From Caprella mutica (Eukaryota; Arthropoda; Malacostraca; Amphipoda; Caprellidae): DNA of 64,000 nt. Positions 44,912-53,514 of the stretch are shown piece by piece; position 1 is the stretch's first letter; the number at the start of each line of letters is the position of its first letter. Location: positions 30,001 to 94,000 of the forward strand of contig CANNZV010002514.1 of NCBI GenBank assembly GCA_947561585.1, in the 5' to 3' direction. The translations under genes were made by a program, and so were the position numbers. Under the pieces are notes generated by a model. That model was not told the origin of the DNA. It did no database searches and saw only the letters and a list, made by a program, of their open reading frames with translations.

Positions 44912-45451
44912 TTACTCCTTATAATTTTTCAATAAGTTCAATTCCATTTTTATACGATAATACCATTCTCGTTGCGTGGCTTTGTCCATACTATGACGCG
45001 TGTGTATGTCGTAATTGCGTTGCTCATTGTACCACGTTTCTAGGTTGTTTTTGACAAACTGCTCGAAAGCAGTCTCTTCTCCACACTTAAACTCTTGCTG
45101 CGCCAAGAGTTTTCTCAATTTTCGAGCATACAATTCGGTAATATCAAAATGCAATTGCTCGTGCGCCAAATGGTATTCGGTATAAGCTTGGTCTTTGACC
45201 CAAGAATTATCCTTTTCGAAATAAGCCTGAATTTTATAATTGATTTTGCCGTCTTTGCAGCCTTTATAATCTACGATACCTGAAGAGGTAAGTGCATATA
45301 TTGCCTGATAATCGTAACGAGGATTTCCTTCAAAATCATCCCAACTCAATTGGTAATCATCCGACCAATAAATAATAGTCGTTCCTCGGTTTCCTGTAAA
45401 CAGAAAAGTAAGTAGGATAAAAAATAAACCTTTAAAAATATGTGTGTTCAT
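44912..45451 (-). CDS. Exported DUF922-like putative zinc protease
   Basis: A 179-residue protein with an N-terminal signal (about residues 1-20). DUF922-type features are YQLSWDDFEG, INYKIQAYFEKDNSWV and AHEQLHFDITELYARKLRK. The last holds an HExxH zinc-protease motif at residues 97-101. The family is predicted to contain secreted metalloproteases. Activity is inferred from HEQLH only. The protein ends in a helical basic region. No operon partner is seen. Confidence 0.8.
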   Translation of the reverse strand: MNTHIFKGLFFILLTFLFTGNRGTTIIYWSDDYQLSWDDFEGNPRYDYQAIYALTSSGIVDYKGCKDGKINYKIQAYFEKDNSWVKDQAYTEYHLAHEQLHFDITELYARKLRKLLAQQEFKCGEETAFEQFVKNNLETWYNEQRNYDIHTRHSMDKATQREWYYRIKMELNLLKNYKE

Positions 45452-45508
45452 AACAATCTATTGTTTTTATATATCAAATAGATTGATTTTTCGTTTTTGT
45501 AAATCGCT

Positions 45509-45844
45509 TTAATCCAATTCAATAGCTGGATCCCAAAAGTGTACTTTTAAGTTTTGGACAGTATGGTTTTCGATTGTAATTCCTTCATTTTCAAGTAATT
45601 GTTGCATCATTGTTGGGTTAGGAAAATGAATTCTTCCTGACAATTCGCCTTTTCTATTGACTACTCTATGAGCAGGAACGCCAGATTCTGAGCTAAAACT
45701 TTTGTTGAGAGCCCAACCAACCATTCGAGCCGAACCCAATTCCAGATAATTGGCAATAGTTCCATAAGTACTCACTTTGCCGGAAGGAATTTGTTTGGTC
45801 AATTCAAAAACCTGTTGATAATAATTAGGTTTTTCGTTTTTCAT
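45509..45844 (-). CDS. Alkyltransferase-like protein (MGMT fold without active Cys)
   Basis: A 111-residue DNA-binding domain of the O6-alkylguanine transferase family. The helix-turn-helix and arginine-finger region is clear (IPSGKVSTYGTIANYLELGSARMVGWALN). At the active site the family PCHR is PAHR in GVPAHRVV, so the acceptor cysteine is absent. Such ATL proteins bind O6-alkylguanine and flag it for nucleotide excision repair rather than repairing it directly. The start 45844 is used. An upstream in-frame ATG adds 49 residues with no family match. Confidence 0.88.
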   Translation of the reverse strand: MKNEKPNYYQQVFELTKQIPSGKVSTYGTIANYLELGSARMVGWALNKSFSSESGVPAHRVVNRKGELSGRIHFPNPTMMQQLLENEGITIENHTVQNLKVHFWDPAIELD

Positions 45845-46019
45845 TTTGCTAAAATATACCTGTAAAATTGGTTTAGAAGTGATATCTTTTGTTTCGGAAT
45901 GAAAAAAATGTTTAAGTTTGGGGAAGATTTGAAACACTTTAATCCGTCTAATAAAAATGCAGCTTTTTAAGCTAAGATACAAGTTTTGCACCCTATTTTA
46001 ATTCATAAATTTTCGATTC

Positions 46020-46661
46020 ATGCTAAAAACAAAGATAAAAGCAAGCCAAATCACCAATCTAACGGATGCTCGATATTTTGCTGCTTGGGATGTAACTTGG
46101 TTGGGCTTTTGCCTCACACCACATGAGGCTCATTTTATGCCTCCTGTGCAAGTGTCTGCTATCAAAGAATGGGTTGAAGGCCCCAAAATTGTAGGAGAGT
46201 TTGGAATACAATCTGCTGAAGAAATTCTTTCAATGGTGCAAAGTCTGGGTTTGGATATGGTGCAATTGGATATGTTTGTTGGAGAGGATGTTTTGGATAT
46301 TTTAGATGGCGTTTCGATTATCAAAGAAATTGTAGTCGAAAAGGAAGCTTCCTTGATTTCCGATATTCGGTTTCATATAGATAAATTTGAAGCTTATGTC
46401 GATACATTTTTAGTCGTTTTAGATAAAAATGGCATCGCTTATAATGATTTGGGTAAAAAATCAATAGAGTTCCTAAAAGAAATTTGCCAGACCTACAATA
46501 TTGTATTGAGTATCAATGTCGATAGCAAACAATTAGATGAATTATTGGAAACAATAGAACCACTTGGTTTGCAAGTCAAAGGTGGAGAAGAGGAGAAGGT
46601 CGGCTACAAATCCTTTGATGAATTGGATGATCTTTTTGAAGCTTTGGAAACTTTTGAATAA
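46020..46661 (+). CDS. TrpF-like barrel protein, probably not a PRA isomerase
   Basis: A 213-residue TIM-barrel protein related to phosphoribosylanthranilate isomerase. The N-terminus KIKASQITNLTDARYFAAWDVTWLGF resembles TrpF, but the general-base cysteine of the KxCG motif is missing (KASQ). The phosphate-binding glycine-rich end is only partly recognisable (LGLQVKGGEEEKVG). No trp genes surround it. It is probably a paralogue with another role or a degenerate enzyme. Similar TrpF-like proteins occur in Bacteroidota. It is cytoplasmic. Confidence 0.75.
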   Translation: MLKTKIKASQITNLTDARYFAAWDVTWLGFCLTPHEAHFMPPVQVSAIKEWVEGPKIVGEFGIQSAEEILSMVQSLGLDMVQLDMFVGEDVLDILDGVSIIKEIVVEKEASLISDIRFHIDKFEAYVDTFLVVLDKNGIAYNDLGKKSIEFLKEICQTYNIVLSINVDSKQLDELLETIEPLGLQVKGGEEEKVGYKSFDELDDLFEALETFE

Positions 46662-46690
46662 GCTAGGAGCTCAATAAAAGTAATATTATA

Positions 46691-46768
46691 CAGTCGGATT
46701 GCGATTCACATCGCCCTCCGACTACTTGTTTAAATCGGATTGCGACACTAGTCGCAATCCGATTTAAA
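46691..46768. terminator. Two hairpins between convergent genes
   Basis: The second is a perfect 18-bp stem, TTTAAATCGGATTGCGAC (46729-46746) / GTCGCAATCCGATTTAAA (46751-46768), with a 4-nt loop. The first (46691-46723) is an imperfect 14-bp stem sharing CGGATTGCGA. Neither has a long T-run. Their position suggests a bidirectional transcript end. Confidence 0.6.
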
Positions 46769-46784
46769 ATGTGAAGATTTAAAC

Positions 46785-47363
46785 CTACTGAGGAATAACG
46801 GTATCGTAGCTTACTTTTATTAAATTCGGTACACTTGTATTGTCTACAGCTATACCAAAAATACCACGATCTACCATTGCAGAGCCTTGCACACGCATGG
46901 TTTTTTTGTCGATTAAAGTAAAAACACTTTCCATTTTTTGACTTTTATCACGCATACTCAATTCCATATCGGCAACATACATATTTTTTCCTTTTGCCCG
47001 CACATTCGATATTTTGAGCATTGCATTTTGGAATTTTTCCACATCGAAATAATCCCAAGCTTTGAGGTGTTCGGTCAATTTATCACTTTTTTCCCAAATA
47101 GAAGTTAGGTCAATATTGATATTAGCATTCAAGCTTTCAATATTATTTTTTTTCATTTTCACATCCGTAAAATTCCATTTATTGAATTTTCCATTGGCAC
47201 TATAGCGTTGGTTGGCAGCTTCAAAAGTAATAGAACCTGGCGTAGTTTGCATAACAGTTTCTTTGCTCGGAGGAGCAGTAGTTGCAGCTACTTTTTTGCT
47301 CGTATCACAAGAAAAGAAGCACAAAATAGAGGCTAATAAAAGAGTATTTAAAATGAATTTCAT
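46785..47363 (-). CDS. YceI-family lipoprotein
   Basis: A 192-residue lipoprotein (lipobox LCFFSC, Cys19) with a lipocalin-like YceI domain. Visible are the SITFEAANQRYSANGKF start and the ITFEIDLTSI-like NANINIDLTSIW. DYFDVEKFQNAMLKISNV matches the family FFDVxxFPxAxF motif, and a GIAVDN strand lies near the end. YceI proteins bind isoprenoid-like or amphipathic ligands in the periplasm. The ligand here is unknown. It lies 9 bp downstream of another gene that ends in a YceI domain, so the two form an operon. Confidence 0.88.
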   Translation of the reverse strand: MKFILNTLLLASILCFFSCDTSKKVAATTAPPSKETVMQTTPGSITFEAANQRYSANGKFNKWNFTDVKMKKNNIESLNANINIDLTSIWEKSDKLTEHLKAWDYFDVEKFQNAMLKISNVRAKGKNMYVADMELSMRDKSQKMESVFTLIDKKTMRVQGSAMVDRGIFGIAVDNTSVPNLIKVSYDTVIPQ

Positions 47364-47372
47364 GTTTGATAA

Positions 47373-48797
47373 TTATTTTGATTGTAAATAAAATTTCATA
47401 AAAAATTGTAGTGTATCTTTAGAAGGCGAAGGTCCGTCGGGGCCTTCTACCTGAAAATGGTCAAACAAAGCTAATTCGAAATTGGTATTGACTTGCAATC
47501 GGATGTCCCCTTTTTGATTCAAAAAGGGTTCTATTGTAGCAGGAACAGTCAAGTTGATTGTTTTGCCCAATAAATTGAATTGACCGACGGCTTCTACGGC
47601 AACAATTTTTCCTAGTTCTAAAGGCTCACTTGGAGCTTTTGTTAGTTTGAATGTAAAACTAGAAGTCGGAAAATTAGCTTTCTGAAGCATTTTGTTTTGT
47701 ACCTCAAAATCAAAATCCTTAGAACCCATCGTCACATTTTCGATAGCTACTTCAAAAAATCCGCTTGCGCCCAAAAGAACATTTTCTTTTCCCAAATCCA
47801 ATGTTCCAGACAAGGCTTTAACCTCGCCAGCATAGCTATCGAGTGGCGGCAAAAAACTAAAAATGACCAAAGGTTCATTTTTGTTTTCGCTAGGAGCAAT
47901 CGTCCAATTTTGAGCAAAGCTGACCTCTTCAATTTTAGCTATTTTTCGTCGAATGGGTTTTGAAGGTAAATCTAAGCGCAATTCTGCCCAAGATTTGCTA
48001 GGAATATCTAAAGAAATGGCTTCAAAAGAATCGCCAATTTCAGAGTCTTGTATTTGGCGCAAAATCTCTTGTTCCATGACTTGCCCTGCTTTTTCAAAAA
48101 GGGCAAGTCTGTTTTTCCATTTTCCTTTGACGAGTCCAGTATTGTATTTTTGAAAAACGGGTTTGATACAATTGTATTGAGAAAAAAGTTCGGCAGCAAT
48201 CGTCAAGTTCTTTTTGGAATCTATATAAGGATATAAATTGATGTAAAAACTTCTTGTGCTACGAGTACTATTATATCTTTCTTTTGCTTCAAAAAACTGC
48301 ATTCCTTTAGAAATAGCCTTATTGACTTCTTGATTAAAAGTAATAGCATCAAAACCTTTTGGAATCGTACCATCCAAGGGTGTAATTTTTAATGGTGCAG
48401 CAATTTGGCTTTTTTGTTTTTGCCAAAGCAAGCCTTTCTTGCTATTGTTGGTGTTTTTTTGATGAGCCAAGCGACTCGTCCGAATGAAATTTTGGAGACG
48501 AGTGCTATTTTTATACCGACCATAATAATAAGACCGACCACTATAGTTTTGAAAAACAATAGTAGGGGTATAAGTGATTGCTTCGGGAGCACCTTTTTGT
48601 ATGTCTATCAATAGAAAAGAAACTTTATTTTCTTTGGCAAGTTCTTCGAGGGTATTTTTGTCCTCGTCTGTGAGTATTTTGTTTTTTGAATCTACAAAAA
48701 CCAGTAATTGCTCGGATACTGCTTGCTGCGCTTGTGTAGCTATATTCATTAGAAAAAAAGCCAAGAAAAAAAGCCAGTTCATTTTGTTCTTTTTCAT
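47373..48797 (-). CDS. Exported two-domain protein with C-terminal YceI-like domain
   Basis: A 474-residue exported protein (signal peptide 1-23, IATQAQ). The N-terminal part (about 25-110) resembles a thioredoxin-like fold without a CxxC (LLVFVDSKNK..., SFLLIDIQKG, TPTIVFQNYSGRSYYYGRY). The middle is helical. The C-terminal 200 residues form a YceI-like beta barrel (FEVQNKMLQKANFPTSSFTFKL, NLLGKTINLTVPATI). It starts 31 bp after mrdA and precedes a second YceI gene by 9 bp. The start at 48797 is preferred over an ATG at 48857 inside mrdA. Confidence 0.8.
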   Translation of the reverse strand: MKKNKMNWLFFLAFFLMNIATQAQQAVSEQLLVFVDSKNKILTDEDKNTLEELAKENKVSFLLIDIQKGAPEAITYTPTIVFQNYSGRSYYYGRYKNSTRLQNFIRTSRLAHQKNTNNSKKGLLWQKQKSQIAAPLKITPLDGTIPKGFDAITFNQEVNKAISKGMQFFEAKERYNSTRSTRSFYINLYPYIDSKKNLTIAAELFSQYNCIKPVFQKYNTGLVKGKWKNRLALFEKAGQVMEQEILRQIQDSEIGDSFEAISLDIPSKSWAELRLDLPSKPIRRKIAKIEEVSFAQNWTIAPSENKNEPLVIFSFLPPLDSYAGEVKALSGTLDLGKENVLLGASGFFEVAIENVTMGSKDFDFEVQNKMLQKANFPTSSFTFKLTKAPSEPLELGKIVAVEAVGQFNLLGKTINLTVPATIEPFLNQKGDIRLQVNTNFELALFDHFQVEGPDGPSPSKDTLQFFMKFYLQSK

Positions 48798-48828
48798 AAA
48801 AGATAAACTATTCAAGCCTCGAAAAGGT

Positions 48829-50691
48829 TTATTTATTTTTTTGAGGAGGCAATCCAATCAAATTAGCATTGACCATACGTGTTTCTAAATCTTTTCTATA
48901 CCCTTCTGGAATGTCTCCATTGATGTATTTTTCAATGATAAGACTAGAAATAGGTGCAGCAAAGCTACCTCCAAAACCGGCATTTTCGAGATAGACGGCT
49001 ATTGCTATCTGAGGGTTTTCTTTTGGCGCAAAGCCATAAAAAATAGAGTGATCGGCCCCGTGAGGATTTTCTGCTGTCCCTGTTTTTCCACACACAGGCA
49101 CGCCAGGAATATAAGCCGAACGAGCGGTCCCCATGGTCACTACACGCTCCAAACCATCGATGATAGGTTTATAATGATCAGGGTCGATAGGAATCGTATT
49201 GGGCGTTCTATATTTAATATCAATGAGGGTGCTATCATTTTCAAAACCTTTGACCAAGTGTGGTTTGAAATAAAAACCACGATTGGCAAGGGTTGCTGCC
49301 AAATTTGCCATTTGTATATTGGTCAATTCAATTTCTCCTTGTCCAATTCCAACCGAAATAATGGTAGGAGAACGCCATCTTCCGTTGGGATAAATTCTAT
49401 TGTATAAACGGGAGGTCGGCAAGGAACCTTTTTTCTCTCCTTGATAATCAATTCCCAAAGGTTTGCCCAAACCAAAAGCATCGAGGTATTCATTGAAACG
49501 ATCGAGTCCTTTTTCTGGGTTATGATAACCTTCTTTGTCGATGATTTCTCGAAAGAGTGTCAAGAAATAGGAGTTGCATGAATGTTGCAAAGCAATACTC
49601 ATATTAGCAGGATATTGATGCTGGTGGCAACCCATGGCATGATTGACATTCCAATAATGACCAGAACAAGCAACTCCTTTATAAGGATGCCAAACCTCTT
49701 CTTGAAGACCAATAAGACCTACAATGGGTTTGAATAAAGAACCAGGCGGATATTTGGCGGCAATAGCTCTATTGAAAAAAGGTTTTAAGGTATCTTCTTG
49801 CATTTCTGTAAAGATTTTACCTCTTTTATTGTTGACAACGAGTAAGTTGGGGTCGTAGGTTGGCGCACTTACGAGAGCCAAAATTTCTCCTGTACTTGGT
49901 TCGATAGCAACGATACTTCCTCGCTTATTCTGCATAAGGGATTCTGCATAGCGTTGCAATTCTAAGTCAATAGAAGTCACCAAGTTTTTACCCGAAACAG
50001 CGACCGAATCCAAGGTTCCATTTTTATAAGGTCCTACGACTCGACCAAGATTGTCTTTGAGGAGATATTTCATCCCTTTTCGACCTCTCAAATAGTCTTC
50101 ATAAGTTCCTTCTAAACCTGTACGTCCGATATAATCCCCTAAGGAATAAATCTCTTTATTGTCGTCAATTTGCTTTTGATTGACTTCACTAATATAGCCC
50201 AATAAATGCGCTCCAACCGTATCGGGATAACCTCTGATAATTCGAGTTTGGATAGAAAAACCAGGAAATTCATACAAACTTTCTTGCAAACGAGCGTAAG
50301 TGTCAATGGGTATTTTTTTCTGGAATATAAAAGAAACAGCTTTGGAATAAAGATGGCTTTTCCAGTTTTTTTCAATTTTTTTTATAAAAGAAGCTTTATC
50401 TATTTCGAGTATTTCGCATAGAAAAACTGTATCCATATTGGGATCCAACTGATTGTAAGTGACCATCAAATCATAAATAGGATCATTGTAAATCATGAGG
50501 TCGCCCGTACGATCATAAATTAAACCACGAGAAGGGTAGAGGACTTTTTTCTGTACACCAGAAGTCCGAGCTCTATTTTGGATGGATTGGTCAAATAACT
50601 GTAAATGCATTGCTTTGCCGACCAAAATAATGGCCGCAAGAGCAAAAATAAATCTAATTATATATTGTCTTTCGTTGTATGCTTCTGCCAT
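48829..50691 (-). CDS. mrdA: Penicillin-binding protein 2
   Basis: A 620-residue class B transpeptidase of lateral wall growth. A membrane anchor (about 11-30) is followed by the pedestal domain with SRGLIYDRTG and the TGLEGTYEDYLRG segment. The transpeptidase domain has SxxK at S318-K321 (PPGSLFKP), SxN at S371-N373 (HSCNSYF) and KTG at 536-538 (CGKTGTAENPHG). Length and motif spacing are normal for PBP2. It starts directly after the rhodanese gene. The wall-elongation partners mreB, mreC and rodA are not in this window. Confidence 0.95.
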   Translation of the reverse strand: MAEAYNERQYIIRFIFALAAIILVGKAMHLQLFDQSIQNRARTSGVQKKVLYPSRGLIYDRTGDLMIYNDPIYDLMVTYNQLDPNMDTVFLCEILEIDKASFIKKIEKNWKSHLYSKAVSFIFQKKIPIDTYARLQESLYEFPGFSIQTRIIRGYPDTVGAHLLGYISEVNQKQIDDNKEIYSLGDYIGRTGLEGTYEDYLRGRKGMKYLLKDNLGRVVGPYKNGTLDSVAVSGKNLVTSIDLELQRYAESLMQNKRGSIVAIEPSTGEILALVSAPTYDPNLLVVNNKRGKIFTEMQEDTLKPFFNRAIAAKYPPGSLFKPIVGLIGLQEEVWHPYKGVACSGHYWNVNHAMGCHQHQYPANMSIALQHSCNSYFLTLFREIIDKEGYHNPEKGLDRFNEYLDAFGLGKPLGIDYQGEKKGSLPTSRLYNRIYPNGRWRSPTIISVGIGQGEIELTNIQMANLAATLANRGFYFKPHLVKGFENDSTLIDIKYRTPNTIPIDPDHYKPIIDGLERVVTMGTARSAYIPGVPVCGKTGTAENPHGADHSIFYGFAPKENPQIAIAVYLENAGFGGSFAAPISSLIIEKYINGDIPEGYRKDLETRMVNANLIGLPPQKNK

Positions 50692-51216
50692 TTACCAGAT
50701 TTTTTCCGCTTTGTTTTCATCGACCCATTTGCTCCATTTTTTATTATAGGTATGAATTTCTTTCGTAGGGGTATCTTTTTCTTTTACGACAGGGAAACCT
50801 TGATTCATCCATTCAAAGATACTTCCATATAAATTATAAACATTGAAAAAACCGTTTTTTTGAAGTTGTTCGCCTACTTTTTCGCTCCGATAACCAATAG
50901 AGCAATAAACGACTATTTTAGCGTCTTTGGGAATTTCGTTGAGTTGATTAATATCAAAATCATTATAACCAATAAATTGAGCATTGGGAATATGACTTAC
51001 GTCATATTCTTCTTTTTCTCTGGCATCCAAAATATAAATAGTTTCTTCCGTTTGAGCCAATTCGGCTGCGCCTATAATCGGTACGCTAAAACTGATTAAT
51101 TGACTTATTTTTTTATCGAAAGAAGGATTAAGAATTTGAGGACGAACCTCAGGTGTTTGGGCGCATGCACCAAACACAAATAAGATAAAGAATGAGTTGA
51201 GCAATAATTTTTTCAT
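50692..51216 (-). CDS. Rhodanese-domain lipoprotein
   Basis: A 174-residue exported protein with a lipobox-like signal (FVFGAC, Cys18). A single rhodanese domain follows, with ILDAREKEEYDVSHIPNAQFIGYNDF and the active-site loop YCSIGYRSE (Cys near residue 109). A six-residue loop of this kind is typical of single-domain sulfurtransferases. The tail (HTYNKKWSKWVDENKAEKIW) is basic. Its stop touches the mrdA start, so they are co-transcribed. The sulfur acceptor is unknown. Confidence 0.88.
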   Translation of the reverse strand: MKKLLLNSFFILFVFGACAQTPEVRPQILNPSFDKKISQLISFSVPIIGAAELAQTEETIYILDAREKEEYDVSHIPNAQFIGYNDFDINQLNEIPKDAKIVVYCSIGYRSEKVGEQLQKNGFFNVYNLYGSIFEWMNQGFPVVKEKDTPTKEIHTYNKKWSKWVDENKAEKIW

Positions 51217-51243
51217 AAGATATAAGTGTAGCGTTACATTAGT

Positions 51244-51408
51244 TATGGCAATCGCAAAAAAAGCCTTTTTGTTTATTCGTTGAACCGTTTATAATACTAT
51301 TTTTTATAAAAAAATATTGATTTTGCTATAAACAATGTAAACAGTTACACAATTAAACAGGTGCGTTGGGATTCCCTGCCTGACGGCAGGTAGGTTGCGA
51401 TTGCCATA
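51244..51408. mobile_element. Miniature inverted-repeat element, 165 bp, with target duplication
   Basis: The perfect 14-bp inverted ends TATGGCAATCGCAA (51244-51257) / TTGCGATTGCCATA (51395-51408) are immediately flanked by a perfect 10-bp direct repeat TTACATTAGT (51234-51243 and 51409-51418). The interior is AT-rich and holds a CCTGCC/GGCAGG hairpin (51375-51390). No coding capacity. The end core is shared with the element at 40945-41120. Confidence 0.88.
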
Positions 51409-51419
51409 TTACATTAGTT

Positions 51420-52502
51420 TTACAATTCCAAAGGGCCATTTCCTACTTTGTCGGAGATGACTTCACCATTTTCACAAAGTGGAACAAGTTGCTCTTGTAC
51501 AAACGCAGAAACTTCAGTTTTGATATTATCGGGATACAATAAATGTAGATTTGGTCCCGCATCCAAGCTAAAATAAACAGGCAATTTGCTTTCTTTTCTA
51601 AATGCCCACAATCGCTCAATCATGCTCAAAGTATTCGGACACATCAAAATATAAGGCGGGTAAGAAGTCATCATGAGTGCGTGAAGGGTCAGGGCTTCGC
51701 TTTCGGTGATTCTCCCGAAAGCTTCCAAGTCGCCCGTCTCCAAAGCTGAAAGCAATTGTGTTAAATTGCCATTGGCTTGTCGGTATCGGTTTTCGGCATA
51801 AATATTTCCGTCCATCAGCGCATGACCAGCAGTACTAGAGACGCTTTTTTCGCCTCTACTAGCAATCAAAATATCGTCGTGGAAATTATGGAAAATTTGA
51901 TGTACTTTTTCCTGATAAGGGATGGCAAACAAATCAGAAGAACCTTCAATCGCCATAGTTTCGCCCCAAGCGCCCAAGCCTGCGTAGATCGAACGGCAAG
52001 CACTTCCAGAACCCAATCGAGCGACAAAAGAGGCTTTTTGACGAAAGTCTTTGTCATTGCCGAGTGTTCCAAAAAAGCGATGTTCCAAACTACACAAACA
52101 CAAAGCCAATGCACTCATACTCGATGCCGAAGAAGCAATCCCTGCCGAATGCGGGAAAGAATTATCGGAGCGAATGGTCAAGTCCAGTTGTTTGAGAAAA
52201 GGAAAAATCGAAGTCATTTTTTCTAAAAAAACGACCAGTTTTTTTCGGAAAGCTTCATTGGCTTCATCTTTGAAAAAGAAGGTCAAGGCGATGCCTTCAT
52301 CTGCGCCTTTTTTTGGACGATATTCCAAATAGGTTTCGGTAAAAGCATTTTCTAGTGTAAAACTTATAGAAGCATTTTTAGGTAATTGATTGCCATGTTT
52401 GCCCCAATATTTGACCAATGCCAAGTTGGAAGGGCTTCTCCAAGCGACTCTTCCTGCCTCAATTTTGGCAGTTTCAATGATAAGGTTTTGATTTTCGTAC
52501 AT
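51420..52502 (-). CDS. mvaD: Diphosphomevalonate decarboxylase
   Basis: A 360-residue GHMP-kinase-fold enzyme converting mevalonate diphosphate to isopentenyl diphosphate. Visible features are WRSPSNLALVKYWGK at about 20-34 (substrate site), SFPHSAGIASSASSMSAL (phosphate-binding loop), RLGSGSACRSIY with the conserved Arg/Ser, and TLDAGPN-like SLDAGPNLHLLY with the catalytic Asp. It completes the visible mevalonate set with mvaA and fni. A miniature element lies directly behind its stop. Confidence 0.93.
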   Translation of the reverse strand: MYENQNLIIETAKIEAGRVAWRSPSNLALVKYWGKHGNQLPKNASISFTLENAFTETYLEYRPKKGADEGIALTFFFKDEANEAFRKKLVVFLEKMTSIFPFLKQLDLTIRSDNSFPHSAGIASSASSMSALALCLCSLEHRFFGTLGNDKDFRQKASFVARLGSGSACRSIYAGLGAWGETMAIEGSSDLFAIPYQEKVHQIFHNFHDDILIASRGEKSVSSTAGHALMDGNIYAENRYRQANGNLTQLLSALETGDLEAFGRITESEALTLHALMMTSYPPYILMCPNTLSMIERLWAFRKESKLPVYFSLDAGPNLHLLYPDNIKTEVSAFVQEQLVPLCENGEVISDKVGNGPLEL

Positions 52503-52747
52503 CGACTATTATTTTATCCAGCGAAGATAAAGAAGAAAGACAATTTAATAGAGAATTGTTTAAAATAAAGAAGAGTAGTTTAGATAAAATATTGAAACGT
52601 AGCTTTTTTAAAACCATAAAAGGCATATAAGTACATTTAAGAAATAGACAGAACTTGTATTGAGATTGTTAAAAGTAAATCCAGAAGCTTAAAATTACAA
52701 AAGCTGTTTGTCAAGGCAGGTAGGAGTTTTAATTGGCATTTTAATTT

Positions 52748-52990
52748 TTATTTCTTGACTTTCTTCTTCTTAGGATTTTTAGGAACAGGGTCGGGGCCAT
52801 GTCCAGCCCAAGGATGGCAACGACCGATGCGTTTGAGTCCGAGCCAAGTGCCTTTGATAACACCCCATTCTTGAATGGCTTCGATCATATAATGAGAACA
52901 AGTCGGTTCATAGCGACAGCTAGGCCCAATGAGTGGCGAGAGCGTAACTTGGTAAAATCGGATAGGAAGTATGAATAGTTTTTTTAGCAA
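52748..52990 (-). CDS. yidD: Membrane protein insertion efficiency factor YidD
   Basis: An 80-residue YidD protein. The whole family core is visible: [29 protein letters not shown] with its cysteines, [15 protein letters not shown] and GPDPVP. A basic [10 protein letters not shown] tail follows. It works with YidC at the inner membrane. It lies 3 bp after the DUF6702 gene, forming an operon with it and the DUF4837 gene. The 245 bp downstream of it contain no gene. Confidence 0.93.
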   Translation of the reverse strand: MLKKLFILPIRFYQVTLSPLIGPSCRYEPTCSHYMIEAIQEWGVIKGTWLGLKRIGRCHPWAGHGPDPVPKNPKKKKVKK

Positions 52991-52993
52991 AAT

Positions 52994-53512
52994 TTAAAAT
53001 TGTATATGATCTTGTGCATCTCCTTTGATGAATAAAAAATAGACTTCTTTTTCCTTCGGTCCTGTTACATTGATGATGTTTTTTTGATCATCAAAAACTT
53101 CCATCAATAAATCATTTGAAATAGTCAATTCTTCGAGAGAATTGACTCCTTTGACTTCGAGATAGCACCAAATGGCAGCCAAATCTTCCGAAATTTCTTT
53201 GCCAAGATAAGTATAATTGACTGCATTTTGATTGACTTGGAGCAAAAGCCGTTGATTGATATATCGCTCTATATACGTATCCGAAGTTTCGGCTTCTTTT
53301 TCGGTAGCGATAAATAGCTCTTTTGCGCCTTGTTCGGCGAGGGCCAGTTCCAAATCATCAATAAAAAGATGAAGGGTTATTTGCAAGCTTTGTTCGATTT
53401 CATTGTACTCAATCATACAGCGACTGAGATGGAATTCATGTAGCACAGGTAAGGGCGCAGTGAAACCAATCGTAGTGTACAAACAAAATAAAAGAACTAT
53501 TATTTTCCGCAT
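52994..53512 (-). CDS. DUF6702-family exported protein
   Basis: A 172-residue exported protein (signal peptide about 1-18). Features are HEFHLSRCMIEYNEIEQSLQITLHLFIDDLELAL, where FIDDLE is typical of the family, and a beta-rich C-terminal half. The family is widespread in Bacteroidota and has no known function. It sits 2 bp after the DUF4837 lipoprotein and 3 bp before yidD, so all three are co-transcribed. Confidence 0.82.
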   Translation of the reverse strand: MRKIIVLLFCLYTTIGFTAPLPVLHEFHLSRCMIEYNEIEQSLQITLHLFIDDLELALAEQGAKELFIATEKEAETSDTYIERYINQRLLLQVNQNAVNYTYLGKEISEDLAAIWCYLEVKGVNSLEELTISNDLLMEVFDDQKNIINVTGPKEKEVYFLFIKGDAQDHIQF

Positions 53513-53514
53513 TT

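Noticed and set aside
45845..45991. N-terminal extension of the alkyltransferase-like protein
   Set aside because: The extra 49 residues match nothing in the family and are basic and Phe-rich. The ATG at 45844 fits the family start.
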